DNA from: DATFGK01 sp046712825
GTDB taxonomy: Bacteria > Actinomycetota > AC-67
Direction: 5' to 3'
DNA: 15,691 nucleotides
Assembly (NCBI GenBank): GCA_046712825.1
Contig: JBKKCR010000242.1
Location: forward strand, 1 to 15,691
Shown here piece after piece: positions 14,639-15,691 of this stretch (position 1 is the stretch's first letter; each line of letters begins with the position of its first letter). Made by a program: the position numbers and the translations under genes. The notes under the pieces were generated by a model. It was not told the origin of the DNA. It made no database searches and worked only from the letters and a program-made list of their open reading frames with translations.

Positions 14639-15127
14639 TCATGATTCAAGATAGGGATCGTCGCAGACTTCTCCGTATCCCTTCTTCCCTCGTTCCCGTT
14701 GCACTTTTGCCACCGCTCGACCCTTCTTGGTTATCCGTCTGCCCGTTGCCGAGAACACTTCCGTCAGTCCGTTTGAGTCGAGCTCCTCGAGAGCCCGGAA
14801 CAGCGCTCGGCGATCGGTCACGATCGCGGCCTCCGGCGCGTGCCAGTAGCCGGTGCGGGTCGTCGCTGCATCGATCACAAACTGAACCGCGAGGTCGCCG
14901 AGCTCCAACCCGTCCGTAGGATCGCCTCCATCGATCACAGGGACGGGACTGCCGTTCTCGATCTCGATGATGAGCCGCTCGGGGAGCGGCATCACGAGCG
15001 CGACCATGCGACCGTGCCTACTCACGGCGAACACCCTGCCGTCCCTTTCGACTTCGTCGATAACCTCGCCCGTCGACCGGGACAACTCCCGGATCGGGAT
15101 ACATCTGTCCGCACACGTCACTTCCAT
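14639..15127 (-). CDS. Phd/YefM-like antitoxin-type DNA-binding protein with C-terminal extension
   Basis: A 162-residue protein. The chosen start is ATG 15127, with GGAGG 6 nt upstream; a TTG at 15166 in the same frame lies inside the operator and is disfavoured. Residues 9-49 (CIPIRELSRSTGEVIDEVERDG, then VFAVSRHGRMVALVMPL) match the N-terminal DNA-binding and dimerisation fold of Phd/YefM antitoxins. Such proteins are usually about 80-90 residues; here about 110 more follow. The segment LFRALEELDSNGLTEVFSATGRRITKKGRAVAKVQRE (109-145) resembles a winged-helix (L-x(2)-L...GL...TG-x-RI-x(2)-KG), which is my inference. No toxin gene is adjacent. A nested palindrome just upstream suggests autoregulation. 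It could be an orphan regulator instead of part of a toxin-antitoxin pair. Confidence 0.72.
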   Translation of the reverse strand: MEVTCADRCIPIRELSRSTGEVIDEVERDGRVFAVSRHGRMVALVMPLPERLIIEIENGSPVPVIDGGDPTDGLELGDLAVQFVIDAATTRTGYWHAPEAAIVTDRRALFRALEELDSNGLTEVFSATGRRITKKGRAVAKVQRERGKKGYGEVCDDPYLES

Positions 15128-15157
15128 GAACGCCCTCCACAAGTCGTTTTCGGCGAC

Positions 15158-15210
15158 GTCTGACAAGTTGACGTCATCCTGGCTGACAACTTGACGTCAA
15201 CTTGTCAGAC
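15158..15210. promoter_or_regulatory. Three-copy nested palindromic operator
   Basis: GTCTGACAAGTTGACGTCA (15158-15176) has a perfect 19-bp inverted partner at 15192-15210, separated by 15 nt. Inside the spacer and right arm lies a third copy, TGACAACTTGACGTCA (15184-15199), a direct repeat of 15161-15176 with one mismatch and a 23-bp period. It overlaps the inverted copy so that 15184-15207 is itself a near-perfect 24-bp palindrome. The core TGACGTCA occurs twice. The array begins 31 nt upstream of the Phd-like start and 127 nt upstream of the divergent ABC gene, so it is most likely the Phd-like protein's own operator and may affect both genes. Confidence 0.7.
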
Positions 15211-15297
15211 ACGCTCCAGGCTATCTATCCCCTGAGACATCAATGGAGGCCGACGAAGGGCTTCCGGAAAACGCAGAAGGCGCTTCGACTGGGTTGC

Positions 15298-15303
15298 TAC
15301 GAT
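15298..15303 (+). promoter_or_regulatory. Weak candidate -10 box (TACGAT) for the right-edge ABC gene
   Basis: TACGAT fits TAnnnT and would give a leader of about 27 nt containing the GAGGGGG ribosome site. No matching -35 is visible, so the call is tentative. The rest of 15211-15336 shows nothing further I can name. Confidence 0.25.
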
Positions 15304-15336
15304 GGGCGGCATCTGGACGATCGAGGGGGTTCACGC

Positions 15337-15691
15337 ATGTCCGCGGTAGTCGCGCATGGCCTTGCGAAGCGGTACGACGACTTCGAAGCCGTGCGCGGGA
15401 TCGACTTCAGCGCCGAGGAGCGCACGTGTTTCGGCTTCCTCGGCCCGAACGGGGCCGGGAAGACGACGACGATGCGCATGATCTCGTGCATCTCGCCGCC
15501 CAGCGCGGGCACGCTCGAAGTCCTGGGCATGCCCGTGACCGAGCGTCAACGTGAGATCAAAGCCCGCATGGGCATCGTCCCCCAGGAGAACAACCTGGAC
15601 GAAGAGGTGTCGGTGATCGAGAACCTCCTGATCTATGCGCGCTACTTCGGCATCCGGAAGCCGTCAGCCGAGCCTAGGGCAGACGAGTTGC
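15337..15691 (+). CDS. ABC transporter ATP-binding protein (5' part; cut by window edge)
   Basis: I translated this frame by hand: it is open from ATG 15337 to the window end (118 full codons). GAGGGGG lies about 7 nt before the start. The sequence begins MSAVVAHGLAKRYDDFEAVRGIDF, in two parts typical of strands 1-2, then Walker A GPNGAGKTTTMRMIS (about 38-52) and the Q-loop GIVPQENNLDEEVSVIENLL (about 83-102), with the Gln present. LYARYFGI-like spacing after the Q-loop (LLIYARYFGI) resembles NodI/DrrA-type exporters with an ABC-2 permease. The signature and Walker B lie beyond the window, as would any permease. It is divergent from the Phd-like gene across the palindromic operator. The substrate is unknown. 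Confidence 0.88.
   Translation, partial: MSAVVAHGLAKRYDDFEAVRGIDFSAEERTCFGFLGPNGAGKTTTMRMISCISPPSAGTLEVLGMPVTERQREIKARMGIVPQENNLDEEVSVIENLLIYARYFGIRKPSAEPRADEL

Noticed and set aside
13765..14919. A 384-codon plus-strand open frame across the ferritin-like and Phd-like genes
   Set aside because: It lies antisense to two well-supported genes, spans their junction and has low-complexity composition without motifs.
15158..15210. The 19-bp inverted repeat as an intrinsic terminator or transposon end
   Set aside because: There is no T-run on either side and no transposase or target duplication; the nested third copy and its position upstream of a regulator gene fit an operator better.

Overview
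This 15.7 kb window is GC-rich and gene-dense, with frequent GTG starts and 4-nt start/stop overlaps. Several starts lack a Shine-Dalgarno but sit 7-9 nt after a TAnnnT box, which suggests leaderless transcripts. Together with TadE/TadG pilus proteins, GT87 and other GT-C type membrane enzymes, this points to a high-GC Gram-positive bacterium, probably an uncultured actinomycete lineage. The sequence alone does not fix the lineage.

Layout. (1) Positions 1-2358, minus strand: two tandem paralogous polytopic membrane proteins resembling GT-C glycosyltransferases, overlapping by 4 nt; the downstream copy runs off the left edge. (2) Positions 2448-5929, plus strand: a third GT-C-like membrane protein, then a secreted GH36-like (alpha-galactosidase clan) glycosidase. 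(3) Positions 5904-9036, minus strand: a coupled ABC ATPase, ABC-2 permease and GT87 glycosyltransferase, each joined by a GTGA overlap. (4) Positions 9132-10989, minus strand: a cysteine-rich TadE/TadG pair. (5) Positions 11220-11918, minus strand: a class I SAM methyltransferase. (6) Positions 12015-13538, plus strand: two tandem secreted Calx-beta proteins with proline-rich stalks and a shared C-terminal membrane anchor. (7) Positions 13519-14595, minus strand: a ferritin-like di-iron protein. (8) Positions 14639-15127, minus strand: a Phd/YefM-like antitoxin-type regulator with an unusual C-terminal extension, preceded by a three-copy nested palindromic operator. (9) From 15337, plus strand: the start of another ABC ATPase, cut by the right edge.

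Working together: most genes concern the cell envelope. Four GT-C-type proteins could build surface glycans from lipid-linked sugars. The GH36-like enzyme could trim or degrade galactosides outside the cell. The ABC pair linked to GT87 may export a substrate. The Tad and Calx-beta proteins are predicted surface proteins. The ferritin-like protein and the Phd-like regulator do not obviously belong to that theme. No complete, demonstrably new system is visible. The best leads are the operator with its orphan Phd-like protein, and the shared C-terminal anchor of the Calx-beta pair.

No rRNA, tRNA, CRISPR array, transposase or attachment site was seen. No gene-free stretch exceeds 300 bases; the longest are 10990-11219 and 15128-15336.
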